Shown here piece by piece: positions 8,589-17,034 of a DNA stretch of 64,000 bases. The notes under the pieces were generated by a model. The model was not told the origin of the DNA, did no database searches, and saw only the letters and a program-made list of their open reading frames with translations. Origin of the DNA: Collinsella aerofaciens (lineage in GTDB: Bacteria; Actinomycetota; Coriobacteriia; Coriobacteriales; Coriobacteriaceae); assembly GCF_015557435.1 (NCBI RefSeq), contig NZ_JADNOH010000085.1, positions 21,247 through 85,246 of the forward strand, written 5' to 3'. The position numbers and the translations under genes were made by a program. Every line of letters starts with the position of its first letter. Within the stretch, counting starts at the first letter, position 1.

Positions 8589-9656
8589 TTGGATAAGAAC
8601 GAGCTGCAAAAGCGTATGGAACAGGCCATCCGCCTGACGGCACCTGGTCAGCCGATCCGCACCGCCCTCGACATGATCATCGCCGGTCACCTGGGCGCCC
8701 TTATCTGCGTCGGCGACACCGAAAACGTGCTCGCTGCCGGTAACGACGGCTTCCCGCTCAACATTTCGTTCACCTCGAACCGTCTGTTCGAGCTCTCCAA
8801 GATGGACGGTGCCATCGTCATCGACGGCGACCTCACCCAGATCCTGCGCGCCAACTTCCACCTCAATCCCGATCCCTCGCTTGCCACGAGCGAGACGGGC
8901 ATGCGTCACCGCACCGCCGCTCGCATGTCGGTGCTCACCGATGCCATCGTGATCTCGGTCTCGGCCCGTCGTGCCGTCGTTAACGTGTACGTTCACGGCA
9001 AGAGCTACGAGATTCAGCCTGTCACCACCATCATGAGCTCGGTCAACCAGCTCGTCGCTACGCTCCAGACTACCCGTCAGTCGCTCGATCGCTCCTTGCT
9101 GCGCCTGACGGCCCTTGAGCTCGACGACTACGTTACGCTCGCCGACATTACCGGTATTTTCTCGAGCTTCGAGATCATGCAGCAGGCAAAGACCGAGCTT
9201 AAGGATTGCATTGTCAAGCTGGGCAACCAGGGCAAGCTCGTGCAGATGCAGCTCGAGCAGCTCGCGGGCTCCAGCATGGATACCGAATACGACCTGATGA
9301 TCCGCGACTACGCGAGCGATTCCTCCGAGGCAAACGCCGAGAAGATTCGCGCCGAGCTCGCTCGCATGACGCCCAAGGACCTGTCCGACCCGCAGCACGT
9401 GGCGGCGGTTCTGGGTTATGACGACCTGGACGAGGATTCCGTCATGACGCCGCTGGGCCTGCGCACGCTTTCGCGCGTGTCCGTCGTGCGCGACGGCGTG
9501 GCCGAGAAGATCGTCGACGAGTACGGCTCGTTGCAGGAGCTCATGGACGACATCAGCGAGGATCCGGAGCGCCTGGGCGACTTTGGCGTCAACAACCCTG
9601 CCATTCTTGCGGACTCGCTGTACCGCATGAAGGGCACCAAACAGGGGAACGCATAA
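8589..9656 (+). CDS. disA: DNA integrity scanning diadenylate cyclase
   Basis: A 355-aa DisA that makes cyclic di-AMP from two ATP. The N-terminal DAC domain shows the DGA motif in MDGAIVIDGD and the RHR motif in MRHRTAARM. A helical linker follows, and the C-terminus is a helix-hairpin-helix DNA-binding domain (TPLGLRTLSRV, YGSLQELMDD). The start is TTG 8589 preceded by GGGAG; the only nearby ATG (8584) is in another frame. It heads an operon and overlaps ispD by one base (TAATG). It links DNA damage or branch sensing to c-di-AMP levels. Confidence 0.93.
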   Translation: MDKNELQKRMEQAIRLTAPGQPIRTALDMIIAGHLGALICVGDTENVLAAGNDGFPLNISFTSNRLFELSKMDGAIVIDGDLTQILRANFHLNPDPSLATSETGMRHRTAARMSVLTDAIVISVSARRAVVNVYVHGKSYEIQPVTTIMSSVNQLVATLQTTRQSLDRSLLRLTALELDDYVTLADITGIFSSFEIMQQAKTELKDCIVKLGNQGKLVQMQLEQLAGSSMDTEYDLMIRDYASDSSEANAEKIRAELARMTPKDLSDPQHVAAVLGYDDLDEDSVMTPLGLRTLSRVSVVRDGVAEKIVDEYGSLQELMDDISEDPERLGDFGVNNPAILADSLYRMKGTKQGNA

Positions 9657-10384
9657 TGGCGCCCGTATGCGCCGTGGTCGTTGCCGGCGGCAGCGGCCAG
9701 CGCTTTGGAAATCCCGGCGGCAAGCAGCTCGTTAACGTGGCGGGCCGTCCGCTCATGAGCTGGTCTATCCGCGCGTTCGATCGTAGCGACAAGGTCGGCC
9801 ACATCGTGGTGGTGTGTCCTGCCGAGCGCCGTGCCGAGATGCGCCGCCTGGCCATCGATCCGTTTGACTATGACACGCCCATCAGCTTTGCCGATGCCGG
9901 CGATGCCCGTCAGGATTCCACCCGTGCCGGCGTGCATGCGGTTCCGGCGGGTTTCGAATATGTCGCCATCCACGACGGCGCCCGTCCGCTTATCACGACC
10001 GAGGCCATCGATCATGCGATCGACGTGCTTGTGGGCGACCGCTCGCTCGACGGTGTCGTGTGCGGTCAGCCCGCGATCGACACGCTCAAAATCGTCGACG
10101 GCGATAATATCGTCGAGACGCCGCCGCGCGAGCTCTATTGGGCTGCGCAGACGCCGCAGATCTTTAGCGTTGACGCCATGAAGCGCGCCCACACCGCAGC
10201 TATCGCCGAGGGCTTTATCGGTACCGACGATTCATCGCTGGTCGAGCGCATGGGCGGGCGCGTCCGCTGTGTCCAGAGCCCGCGCGACAACCTTAAGGTG
10301 ACGGTGCCCGAGGACCTGCGTCCTGTAACCGCGATTCTGCTCGGTCGCATGGCCGAGGGAGAGGACCTTCCCCATGTTCAGTAA
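9656..10384 (+). CDS. ispD: 2-C-methyl-D-erythritol 4-phosphate cytidylyltransferase
   Basis: A 242-aa IspD that makes CDP-methylerythritol in the non-mevalonate isoprenoid pathway. The CTP-binding N-terminus reads VVVAGGSGQRFG with KQ downstream. DGARPL and AAQTPQIF are family motifs around the substrate site. The start overlaps the disA stop (TAATG), and the end overlaps ispF by 11 bp, so the three genes are translationally coupled. Confidence 0.93.
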   Translation: MAPVCAVVVAGGSGQRFGNPGGKQLVNVAGRPLMSWSIRAFDRSDKVGHIVVVCPAERRAEMRRLAIDPFDYDTPISFADAGDARQDSTRAGVHAVPAGFEYVAIHDGARPLITTEAIDHAIDVLVGDRSLDGVVCGQPAIDTLKIVDGDNIVETPPRELYWAAQTPQIFSVDAMKRAHTAAIAEGFIGTDDSSLVERMGGRVRCVQSPRDNLKVTVPEDLRPVTAILLGRMAEGEDLPHVQ

Positions 10385-10868
10385 CCTGCGCATTGGCCAC
10401 GGCTACGACGTCCACCGTTTGGTGGAGGGGCGTCGATGTATCATCGGCGGGGTCGACATTCCCTACGAGCGCGGCCTGCTGGGCCACTCGGATGCCGATG
10501 TGCTCGCGCACGCCTTGGCCGACGCCATTCTGGGCGCCTGCCGCGGGGGAGACATCGGCAAGCTATTCCCCGACACCGATCCCGCCTACGAGGGTGCTGA
10601 TTCGATGGTGCTGCTCGCTCGCGTGATGGACTATGCGCGCGAGCTGGGCTTTGAGTTTGTCGATGCCGATTGCACCATTGCCTGTCAGCAACCCAAGATC
10701 ACTCCGCACCGCGATGCCATGCGCGCCAACCTTGCCCATGCCCTGGGCGTCGACGTGGAAAACGTGGGCGTCGCCGCCACCACGACCGAAAAGCTCGGTT
10801 GGGAAGGCCAAGGCGAGGGAATTGGCGCCTGGGCCGTCTGCCTGCTACAGAAAACCGTTAAGGAGTAA
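10374..10868 (+). CDS. ispF: 2-C-methyl-D-erythritol 2,4-cyclodiphosphate synthase
   Basis: A 164-aa IspF, the cyclase that acts two steps after IspD. Metal ligands are visible in GYDVHRL (Asp and His) and GHSDADVLAHAL (His). The C-terminal motif TTTEKLGWEGQGEGIGAWA carries the nucleotide-binding threonines and the typical EGIGAWA. Its ATG lies inside the end of ispD. The IspE kinase that acts between the two is not in the window. Confidence 0.93.
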   Translation: MFSNLRIGHGYDVHRLVEGRRCIIGGVDIPYERGLLGHSDADVLAHALADAILGACRGGDIGKLFPDTDPAYEGADSMVLLARVMDYARELGFEFVDADCTIACQQPKITPHRDAMRANLAHALGVDVENVGVAATTTEKLGWEGQGEGIGAWAVCLLQKTVKE

Positions 10869-10871
10869 CGA

Positions 10872-12338
10872 ATGCGTATCTACAACAGCGCTACCCATAA
10901 AAAGGAAGAGTTCCAGCCCATCGAGTCCGGCAAGGTTCGCATGTACGTGTGCGGCCCCACGGTCTACGACAACATCCATATCGGCAACGCCCGCACGTTC
11001 ATCAGCTTTGACGTGATTCGCCGCTGGCTCATCGCGAGCGGTTACGAGGTCACGTTCGCCCAGAACCTCACCGATGTCGACGACAAGATCATCAAGCGTG
11101 CCAACGAGCAGGGCCGTACGGCCGCCGAGGTCGCGACGGAGTTCTCCGACAAGTTCATCGGCGTCATGCGCGCCGCCAACGTGCTCGATCCCGATGTGCG
11201 CCCCCGCGCCACCAAGGAGATCGGCCCCATGATCGCTATGATCAAGACGCTTATCGAGCAGGGCCACGCTTACGCAGCCGATAACGGCGATGTGTACTTT
11301 GCCGTGCGCAGCGATCCCAACTATGGTCAGGTCTCGGGCCGCAACATCGACGACCTTATGGTTGGCGCGCGCATCGAGGAGAACGAGGACAAGAACGACC
11401 CGCTCGACTTTGCCCTGTGGAAGGCCGCTAAGCCCGGCGAACCCAGCTGGCCGAGCCCCTGGGGCGAAGGCCGTCCCGGTTGGCACACCGAGTGCGCCGC
11501 CATGGTGCATCGCTACCTGGGCACCCCGATCGACATCCACGGCGGCGGCTCCGACCTTGCCTTCCCGCATCACGAGAACGAGTGCGCCCAGGCCACCTGC
11601 GCCTGGCACCAGGGTTTCTCCAACACCTGGATGCACACGGGCATGCTGCTGGTCGACGGCGAGAAGATGTCCAAGTCGCTCGGAAACTTCTTTACGCTGG
11701 CCGAGGTGCTCGAACAGCACTCTGCCGCGGCCCTGCGCCTGCTGATGCTGCAGACGAGCTATCGCTCGCCGCTTGACTTCTCCTGGGAGCGTCTGGATGG
11801 TGCCGAGAACTCGCTCACACGCATTGCCGGTACGGTCGAGAACCTGCGCTGGGCCGCGAACCATGCGACGGCCGATGCCGATGAGGCAGCATCCGAGGCG
11901 TTTGCCGCTAAGGTCGCCGAGGCCCGTGCCGCCTTTAAGGAGTGCATGGACGACGACTTTAACACCGCCGGTGCCATGGGTGCTGTCTTTGGCTTTGTGA
12001 CCGAGTGCAACCAGTACCTGGAGCAGGCGGGCGATGCTGCCGACAAGGCCGCTGCGCTTGCTGCCGCCGATACGCTGGTCGAGCTGCTCGATACGTTTGG
12101 CGTTGAGCTCCCCGAGCCCAAGGTCGAGCTGCCGCTGGGCCTGCTGGGCGTTGCCGCCGGCCTGGTCGCCTACACGGGCGACGACGTGGACGAGGCCGCT
12201 GCCAAGATTCTCGAGGCCCGCGCCGAGGCCCGCGCCGCCAAGAACTGGGATCTGGCCGACGCCATCCGCGACCAGCTCAAGGACCTCGGGCTGACGATCG
12301 AGGATACTGCCGCGGGCACCCGTATTAAGACTCTCTAA
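10872..12338 (+). CDS. cysS: Cysteinyl-tRNA synthetase
   Basis: A 488-aa class I synthetase that charges tRNA-Cys. It has the zinc and ATP site start CGPTVYDNIHIGNART (HIGN signature, first Zn Cys), further zinc ligands in GWHTECAAM and FPHHENECAQ, and KMSKSLGN as the KMSKS loop. The C-terminal helical tRNA-binding domain ends with an Ala/Glu-rich stretch. It begins 3 nt after ispF with AAGGAG upstream and belongs to the same operon. Confidence 0.95.
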   Translation: MRIYNSATHKKEEFQPIESGKVRMYVCGPTVYDNIHIGNARTFISFDVIRRWLIASGYEVTFAQNLTDVDDKIIKRANEQGRTAAEVATEFSDKFIGVMRAANVLDPDVRPRATKEIGPMIAMIKTLIEQGHAYAADNGDVYFAVRSDPNYGQVSGRNIDDLMVGARIEENEDKNDPLDFALWKAAKPGEPSWPSPWGEGRPGWHTECAAMVHRYLGTPIDIHGGGSDLAFPHHENECAQATCAWHQGFSNTWMHTGMLLVDGEKMSKSLGNFFTLAEVLEQHSAAALRLLMLQTSYRSPLDFSWERLDGAENSLTRIAGTVENLRWAANHATADADEAASEAFAAKVAEARAAFKECMDDDFNTAGAMGAVFGFVTECNQYLEQAGDAADKAAALAAADTLVELLDTFGVELPEPKVELPLGLLGVAAGLVAYTGDDVDEAAAKILEARAEARAAKNWDLADAIRDQLKDLGLTIEDTAAGTRIKTL

Positions 12339-12360
12339 TCCCTGCGGGTTTCCCAAGCAC

Positions 12361-12463
12361 CCGACCGCCCGAGTCACGGCACCTTGCCTTTCAATCGTCG
12401 GTCATGACCTCAAGGTCTATGCCCTCCTCTTTCAAGGTAATCTGCCGCACCTCGGGCGGTCGG
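12361..12463 (+). other. Structured spacer between cysS and rlmB
   Basis: CCGACCGCCCGAG (12361-12373) and CTCGGGCGGTCGG (12451-12463) are perfect 13-bp arms enclosing 77 nt. The enclosed part contains a small hairpin, GACCTcaAGGTC. A T-rich run follows the right arm, 15-30 nt before the rlmB ribosome binding site. It matches no RNA family I know. It could be an attenuator or a processing structure. Confidence 0.45.
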
Positions 12464-12505
12464 TCTATTTGTTTCGTTTGATAGTCGTATTTAGGAGGTC
12501 GCTTT

Positions 12506-13426
12506 ATGGCCGACAATCGCAAGCGTGCACCGCGTGGAGGCAAGCAGGCTGCTTCTGGCTCGCGCCCGATTCGCCGCAATGACCGCGCTGCCGCTTCCAA
12601 GGGCCAGCGCGAGCGCTCCCAAGCCCAGGCTGCGCGTCCGCAGCGCGATCGCAACCGCGACGCTGTCCAGGCTCCCAAGGGCGAGTTTATCGAAGGTCGT
12701 CGTGCTGCCGCCGAGGCCCTGCGCACCGGCTTTCCCGTCAAGTGCGCGCTCATCGCCGAGGGCGGGGAGCGCGATGCTGCTTTGTCTCGTCTGGTCGATG
12801 ACCTCAACGCCGCGGGTGTCCGCATTAAGTATGTGCCGCGCGCGCAGCTCGATGCGCTGTCGAGCCATGGCGCTCACCAGGGCATTGCGCTCGAGGTGGG
12901 TAATTTCCCCTATGCTGATGTCGCCGATATCCTCAATCGCGCGGGTGACGGACCGGCGCTCGTCGTCGTGCTCGACCATGTGACCGACGATGGCAACTTT
13001 GGTGCGATCGTGCGCTCCGCCGAGGTCGTGGGCGCGGCGGGCGTCATCATTGCAAACAAGCGCGCCGCCGGTGTGACCGTGGGCAGCTACAAAACCTCTG
13101 CTGGTGCCGTCATGCACCTGCCCATCGCGCAGGTTCCCAATATCGCCCGAGCGCTTGACGACCTCAAGGCCGCCGGCTTTTGGGTGGGCGGTGCTTCCGA
13201 GCACGCCGAGGGCAGCTGCTGGGATGCTCCCTTTGAGGGCCGCGTTGCGCTCGTCATGGGCTCCGAGGGCGACGGCATCTCGCGCCTGGTGCTCGAGAAA
13301 TGCGACTTTTTGACCAAGCTTCCCCAGCGCGGCATGACCGAGAGTCTCAATGTGGCCCAGGCGACCACCGCGCTGTGCTTTGAGTGGCTGCGCCGCAATG
13401 CCGGCGAGCTCATGGGGGAGGAGTAG
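12506..13426 (+). CDS. rlmB: 23S rRNA 2'-O-methyltransferase (RlmB/TrmH family)
   Basis: A 306-aa SPOUT methyltransferase. The first ~55 residues are a basic, disordered-looking extension (many Arg, Lys, Gln). An RNA-binding domain follows (EFIEGRRAAAEALRTG), then the knotted catalytic domain with motif 1 DDGNFGAIVRSAE, motif 2 VMGSEGDGISRLV and motif 3 LNVAQATTAL. Proteins of this type methylate a guanosine in the peptidyl-transferase region of 23S rRNA; the exact target here is inferred. AGGAGG precedes the ATG. It sits 3 nt before the Rae1-like gene, an order common in Gram-positive bacteria. Confidence 0.85.
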   Translation: MADNRKRAPRGGKQAASGSRPIRRNDRAAASKGQRERSQAQAARPQRDRNRDAVQAPKGEFIEGRRAAAEALRTGFPVKCALIAEGGERDAALSRLVDDLNAAGVRIKYVPRAQLDALSSHGAHQGIALEVGNFPYADVADILNRAGDGPALVVVLDHVTDDGNFGAIVRSAEVVGAAGVIIANKRAAGVTVGSYKTSAGAVMHLPIAQVPNIARALDDLKAAGFWVGGASEHAEGSCWDAPFEGRVALVMGSEGDGISRLVLEKCDFLTKLPQRGMTESLNVAQATTALCFEWLRRNAGELMGEE

Positions 13427-13429
13427 CGC

Positions 13430-14107
13430 ATGTCCAAGAAGAACCGCGCCAAGTCCAAGGCCAAGCGCTTTGGCGAGGGCTCGGCCAAGCCAATTGTTTC
13501 GGCCGCGACCTATGGCGTGGGCGGCAATGCGTTTGCGCAGGCTATCGCCGATCCGGTCTCGACGGTGCACTCCAATAAGCCCGAGCTGCTGGTGGTCGAC
13601 GGCTACAACGTGATTCACTGCACGCCGCGCTACGAAAAGCTCGTGTACGACCATTCCGACGATCCGTATTCCAGCGACGTCCACGATATGGCTCGTACTG
13701 CGCTCATCAACGACGTCGCCGCCTTTGCCCAGGGCCGCTACGAGGCCGTGATCGTGTTCGACGGCGCGGGCAATATCTCCAGCGAGCGCCCCAACCTGCC
13801 GGCCCGTGGCGTGCGTATCGAGTTTTCGCCGACGGGTGTCTCCGCCGATACCGTGGTGCAGAAGCTCTGCATCGAGGCGCGCGAGGAAGGCCGCGCGTGC
13901 TCCGTGGTGTCGAGCGACGGCACGATCCAGGCCGTTGTCATGGGTAAGGGCGTTACGCGCATCTCGAGCCGCATGCTGGTGGACGAGATCAAGCAGATCG
14001 ATAACGACGTTCACGAGGCAGAGGAAGCTCCGCAGATCAAGATGACTCTGGGCAGCCGCCTGAGTCCCGATGCCCTGGCCAAGCTTAAGGCCCTGCGCGG
14101 ACGGTAG
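13430..14107 (+). CDS. rae1: YacP/Rae1-type NYN-domain ribonuclease
   Basis: A 225-aa protein with a basic N-terminal extension of ~50 residues and an NYN (PIN-like) nuclease domain. Acidic residues typical of the active site lie in LLVVDGYNVIH, VIVFDGAG and SSDGTIQ. In Bacillus subtilis the homologue Rae1 enters the ribosome A-site and cleaves mRNA, and its gene also follows the cysS and rlmB genes. The conserved neighbourhood supports this assignment. Confidence 0.8.
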   Translation: MSKKNRAKSKAKRFGEGSAKPIVSAATYGVGGNAFAQAIADPVSTVHSNKPELLVVDGYNVIHCTPRYEKLVYDHSDDPYSSDVHDMARTALINDVAAFAQGRYEAVIVFDGAGNISSERPNLPARGVRIEFSPTGVSADTVVQKLCIEAREEGRACSVVSSDGTIQAVVMGKGVTRISSRMLVDEIKQIDNDVHEAEEAPQIKMTLGSRLSPDALAKLKALRGR

Positions 14108-14149
14108 GGGATTATCCATAGAGACCCGTTCCCCAATTGGCCGGCCCGT

Positions 14150-14180
14150 TGATTTGTAATCAATGGACTGTGGGTTGCCG
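14150..14180 (+). other. tRNA-like anticodon-arm fragment
   Basis: TGATTTGTAATCA occurs here and again in the anticodon arm of the real tRNA-Thr(TGT) about 200 bp downstream, followed by TGG in both. No acceptor stem or T-arm can be built, so it is not a tRNA. It may be a remnant of recombination at the tRNA gene, or chance. Confidence 0.3.
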
Positions 14181-14246
14181 TCGCCAAAACGAATAGTTTT
14201 TGGTTTTGGCGAACAGATAAAACTATTCGTTCTGACGAATAGTTTT
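14181..14246. repeat. Palindrome with three copies of CGAATAGTTTT
   Basis: TCGCCAAAAC (14181-14190) and GTTTTGGCGA (14203-14212) are perfect inverted arms. CGAATAGTTTT occurs at 14190-14200 and 14236-14246 in direct orientation and at 14219-14229 inverted. No gene that it might control is adjacent except tRNA-Thr. Confidence 0.5.
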
Positions 14247-14330
14247 GAGATGTGGTCGGTCGAAAGGTCTGTTGCGCCCCGTCCGTAATTCCTTTATTCT
14301 TAACTGGCTTCGCGCGAAAGCGCCAAGTGT

Positions 14331-14402
14331 GCCAGTGTGGCGCAACGGTAGCGCAACTGATTTGTAATCAGTGGGTTGCAGGTTCGATTCCTGTCACTGG
14401 CT
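14331..14402 (+). tRNA. tRNA-Thr (anticodon TGT)
   Basis: The GCCAGTG/CACTGGC acceptor stem is perfect, the anticodon loop is TTGTAAT, and the T-loop is TTCGATTC. CCA is encoded at 14403-14405. Confidence 0.95.
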
Positions 14403-14499
14403 CCATGAGAGTTTCGGGCTCTGTCTCTATATGGGACTGGGCCCGTTTCTATTTATGTTGACATGTCAGCGGGTTTGACTTCCACCAGGCTTCAGGTTT

Positions 14500-14717
14500 G
14501 TCTTGATCTGTAACAGGGGCGGGCTGAAAACCCTCCTTATAGTTACAGATCGAGACAATGCCAAGGGATGGTCGATAACATCTCGATCTATAACACGAAG
14601 AGGCTGAAAGCCGTTCTTGCTGTTATAGATTTAGATAAACAGACAAGCCGCCAGGGAAACATCTCGATCTGTAACAGATAGAGGAGGAATAACCCTCTTA
14701 CTGTTACAGATCGAGAC
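14500..14717. repeat. Tandem array of three 80-nt hairpin units
   Basis: Three hairpins of 57-58 nt start at 14500, 14580 and 14660, an exact 80-nt period. Stems are ATCTCGATCTGTAAC-like with GTTACAGATCGAGAC-like partners. In unit 2 the stem reads CTATAAC/GTTATAG where units 1 and 3 read CTGTAAC/GTTACAG, a compensatory change. Each loop contains a smaller purine/pyrimidine stem, and each spacer contains GCC followed by an A-G-G-G-like run. No open reading frame fits. The array lies within an 816-bp gene-free stretch (14406-15221) that otherwise holds only the palindromes described next and the tRNA promoter. Confidence 0.75.
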
Positions 14718-14748
14718 AGAAGCCAGGGCGAGGTTGGTCATCGTCATC

Positions 14749-14914
14749 GAGCGAGGATTTTCGGACACACGAGCGAGGATTTTCGGACACACGAGAGTGG
14801 AAAATCTCCCGCCTGGAGAATGAGCGTGGATAATCTGCCACTTTGGGCCCAGTGGCACGTCAAAAGTGGGAGATTATCCACGCTCGATTTCAAACGGGAG
14901 AAAATCCACGCTCG
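14749..14914. repeat. Direct and inverted repeats around GAGCGTGGAT
   Basis: A 22-nt unit starting GAGCGAGGATTTTCGG is repeated directly twice (14749-14770, 14771-14792). It is followed by an inverted pair GAGCGTGGATAATCT (14822-14836) and AGATTATCCACGCTC (14871-14885), and another related word, GGGAGAAAATCCACGCTCG (ending 14914). This is non-coding repeat debris or a REP-like cluster. Confidence 0.6.
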
Positions 14915-15129
14915 GTCGAGCCAGGGAAGCCCGATCTCGACCTATATGATAGGTGCAAATGGGTCGTTATCGAAGTAATATTCTGCAGGCTTACTCCACT
15001 ACGCCAAAGTGTTCCCTCGGGAAATGTCACCAGTGCAGCAAAATCCACCATCCTTCATATCCAAACTCAACAAAACCGCAGGTCAAAGGTATATAGATAC
15101 GCCCGGTACCGTGTATCTAGAGGTTTTCG

Positions 15130-15159
15130 TTGACAGGCCCCAAGGTTGCATCGTATTAT
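15130..15159 (+). promoter_or_regulatory. Promoter of the tRNA-tuf unit
   Basis: TTGACA (15130-15135), an 18-nt spacer and TATTAT (15154-15159). The upstream word GAGGTTTTCGTTGACAG recurs exactly at the rpmG promoter. Confidence 0.7.
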
Positions 15160-15221
15160 CTTTTTCGTTCGCGGGGGCGGCGGTCCAAAAGACCAAAGAA
15201 ACTGCGGATACTTGAACGATT

Positions 15222-15303
15222 GGGAGTTTGCCCGAGTGGTTAATGGGGACGGGCTGTAAACCCGTTGGCTCTGCCTACATAGGTTCGAATCCTATAGCTC
15301 CCA
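15222..15303 (+). tRNA. tRNA-Tyr (anticodon GTA)
   Basis: Class II tRNA with a long variable arm. The acceptor stem is GGGAGTT/AGCTCCC, the anticodon loop CTGTAAA and the T-arm TAGGTTCGAATCCTA. No CCA is encoded. Confidence 0.95.
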
Positions 15304-15313
15304 CCCGTCAAGT

Positions 15314-15386
15314 GCCTGTATAGCTCAGTCGGTAGAGCACTTCGTTGGTAACGAAGAGGTCACCAGTTCAAGTCTGGTTGCAGGCT
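15314..15386 (+). tRNA. tRNA-Thr (anticodon GGT)
   Basis: Acceptor stem GCCTGTA/TGCAGGC, anticodon stem-loop CTTCGTTGGTAACGAAG. CCA is encoded at 15387-15389. Confidence 0.95.
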
Positions 15387-15392
15387 CCATCC

Positions 15393-15466
15393 GGCGGTGT
15401 AGCTCAGTTGGTTAGAGCACACGGTTCATACCCGTGGCGTCACTGGTTCGAATCCAGTCACCGCTA
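15393..15466 (+). tRNA. tRNA-Met (anticodon CAT)
   Basis: Acceptor stem GGCGGTG/CACCGCT with a G-U first pair, anticodon loop TTCATAC, T-arm CTGGTTCGAATCCAG, CCA encoded. It lacks the three GC pairs below the anticodon and the unpaired C1-A72 typical of the initiator, so it is read as elongator. Confidence 0.93.
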
Positions 15467-15480
15467 CCATAGGTAACACG

Positions 15481-15511
15481 GTGGCTTCTCAATAGTATGT
15501 TGAGAGGCCAC
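15481..15511 (+). other. Hairpin between tRNA-Met and tuf
   Basis: GTGGCTTCTCAA and TTGAGAGGCCAC form a stable stem with a 7-nt loop and no T-run after it. It probably separates the tRNA precursor from the tuf message, as a processing or partial termination signal. Confidence 0.5.
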
Positions 15512-15565
15512 TATGGTATAAAGGCAAAGTCCCGTCCGGGGACGACCTGTTAAGAGGAGGGCTTT

Positions 15566-16756
15566 ATGGCCAAAGAGAAGTTTGAGCGCACTAAGCCGCA
15601 TGTTAACATCGGCACCATTGGTCACGTCGACCACGGCAAGACCACGCTGACCGCTGCCATCACCAAGGTTCTCTCCGAGACCGAGGGCTGCAAGGCTGAC
15701 TTCACTGCGTTCGAGAACATCGACAAGGCTCCCGAGGAGCGCGAGCGCGGCATTACGATCTCCGTCTCCCACGTTGAGTACGAGACCGCTGCCCGTCACT
15801 ACGCTCACGTTGACTGCCCGGGCCACGCTGACTACGTCAAGAACATGATCTCCGGTGCTGCTCAGATGGACGGCGCTATCCTGGTCATCGCCGCTACCGA
15901 CGGCCCCATGGCTCAGACCCGCGAGCACATCCTGCTCGCCCGTCAGGTCGGCGTTCCCTACATCGTCGTCTTCCTGAACAAGTGCGATATGGTTGACGAT
16001 GACGAGCTCATCGACCTCGTCGAGATGGAGACCCGTGAGCTCCTCTCCGAGTACGATTTCCCCGGCGACGACATCCCCGTCATCCGTGGCTCCGCTCTGG
16101 GCGCTCTCGAGGGCGACGCCAAGTGGATGGACGCTATCCGCGAGCTCATGAAGGCCGTCGACGAGTACATCCCGACGCCTGCTCGTAACAACGACCTCCC
16201 GTTCCTGATGGCCGTTGAGGACGTTATGACCATCTCCGGCCGTGGTACCGTTGCTACCGGTCGTGTCGAGCGCGGTGAGCTCAAGCTCAACGAGCCCGTC
16301 GAGATCGTCGGCATCAAGGATACCCAGAACACCGTCGTTACCGGTATCGAGATGTTCCGTAAGTCCATGGACTTCTGCGAGGCTGGCGACAACGTCGGTC
16401 TGCTGCTCCGCGGCATCAAGCGCGAGGACATCGAGCGCGGCCAGGTTCTCTGCAAGCCCGGTTCGGTTACCCCGCACACCAAGTTCACCGGCGAGATCTA
16501 CGTTCTGACCAAGGAGGAGGGCGGCCGTCACACCCCGTTCTTCGATGGTTATCGTCCTCAGTTCTACTTCCGTACCACCGACGTTACCGGTACGGTCAAG
16601 CTTCCCGAGGGCACCGAGATGGCTATGCCTGGTGACCACATCACCATCGAGGGCGACCTCATCCACCCGATCGCCATGGAGGAGGGCCTGCGCTTCGCTA
16701 TCCGCGAGGGTGGCCACACCGTCGGTTCGGGCATCGTCTCCACGATCATTGAGTAA
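15566..16756 (+). CDS. tuf: Elongation factor Tu
   Basis: A 396-aa EF-Tu that carries aminoacyl-tRNA to the ribosome. GTPase motifs are GHVDHGKTT (G1), RGITI (switch I), DCPGHADY (G3, with catalytic His) and NKCD (G4). Domains 2 and 3 follow ([12 protein letters not shown]; the C-terminus ends VSTIIE). AGAGGAGGG precedes the ATG. It lies downstream of three tRNA genes in the same orientation, a common arrangement that couples tRNA and EF-Tu supply. Confidence 0.98.
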   Translation: MAKEKFERTKPHVNIGTIGHVDHGKTTLTAAITKVLSETEGCKADFTAFENIDKAPEERERGITISVSHVEYETAARHYAHVDCPGHADYVKNMISGAAQMDGAILVIAATDGPMAQTREHILLARQVGVPYIVVFLNKCDMVDDDELIDLVEMETRELLSEYDFPGDDIPVIRGSALGALEGDAKWMDAIRELMKAVDEYIPTPARNNDLPFLMAVEDVMTISGRGTVATGRVERGELKLNEPVEIVGIKDTQNTVVTGIEMFRKSMDFCEAGDNVGLLLRGIKREDIERGQVLCKPGSVTPHTKFTGEIYVLTKEEGGRHTPFFDGYRPQFYFRTTDVTGTVKLPEGTEMAMPGDHITIEGDLIHPIAMEEGLRFAIREGGHTVGSGIVSTIIE

Positions 16757-16783
16757 ATTAGCTCTCTGATATAGCTGACTTAG

Positions 16784-16819
16784 AGAACCCGGCACTTATA
16801 TGGGTGCCGGGTTCTTTTC
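16784..16819 (+). terminator. Intrinsic terminator after tuf
   Basis: AGAACCCGGCAC pairs with GTGCCGGGTTCT, followed by TTTCT. Confidence 0.85.
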
Positions 16820-16959
16820 TGCAATGGATATCGAGCCATTGCTAGTGCCGAGAGGATCAGTTCGGTCCAGGTCGCACCGTCGATTAGCTCTCGCTGGCTT
16901 CATTGATGTGTTCCAAATATGAATGGATCCACCGAGAACCAATTGACTCGAGGTTTTCG

Positions 16960-16989
16960 TTGACAGCACTTACGTAGAGCTGATAAAGT
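16960..16989 (+). promoter_or_regulatory. Promoter of rpmG-tRNA-Trp-secE unit
   Basis: TTGACA (16960-16965) with GATAAA or TAAAGT 16-18 nt downstream. It shares the preceding word GAGGTTTTCG with the tRNA-tuf promoter. The rest of the 278-bp gap between tuf and rpmG shows no other feature. Confidence 0.6.
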
Positions 16990-17034
16990 AACAACTCGTG
17001 CCCGTACGGGGCGGAAATGAAAGGTTCAGGATAC

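Noticed and set aside
14252..14461. Short ORF across tRNA-Thr
   Set aside because: It runs through a complete tRNA gene and lacks a ribosome binding site.
14500..14717. CRISPR-like repeat array
   Set aside because: Units are 57-58 nt hairpins with diverged stems, there are only three, the spacers share words, and no cas genes are present.
15393..15466. Initiator tRNA-Met
   Set aside because: The first pair is G-U instead of the unpaired C-A of initiators, and the anticodon stem lacks the three GC pairs.
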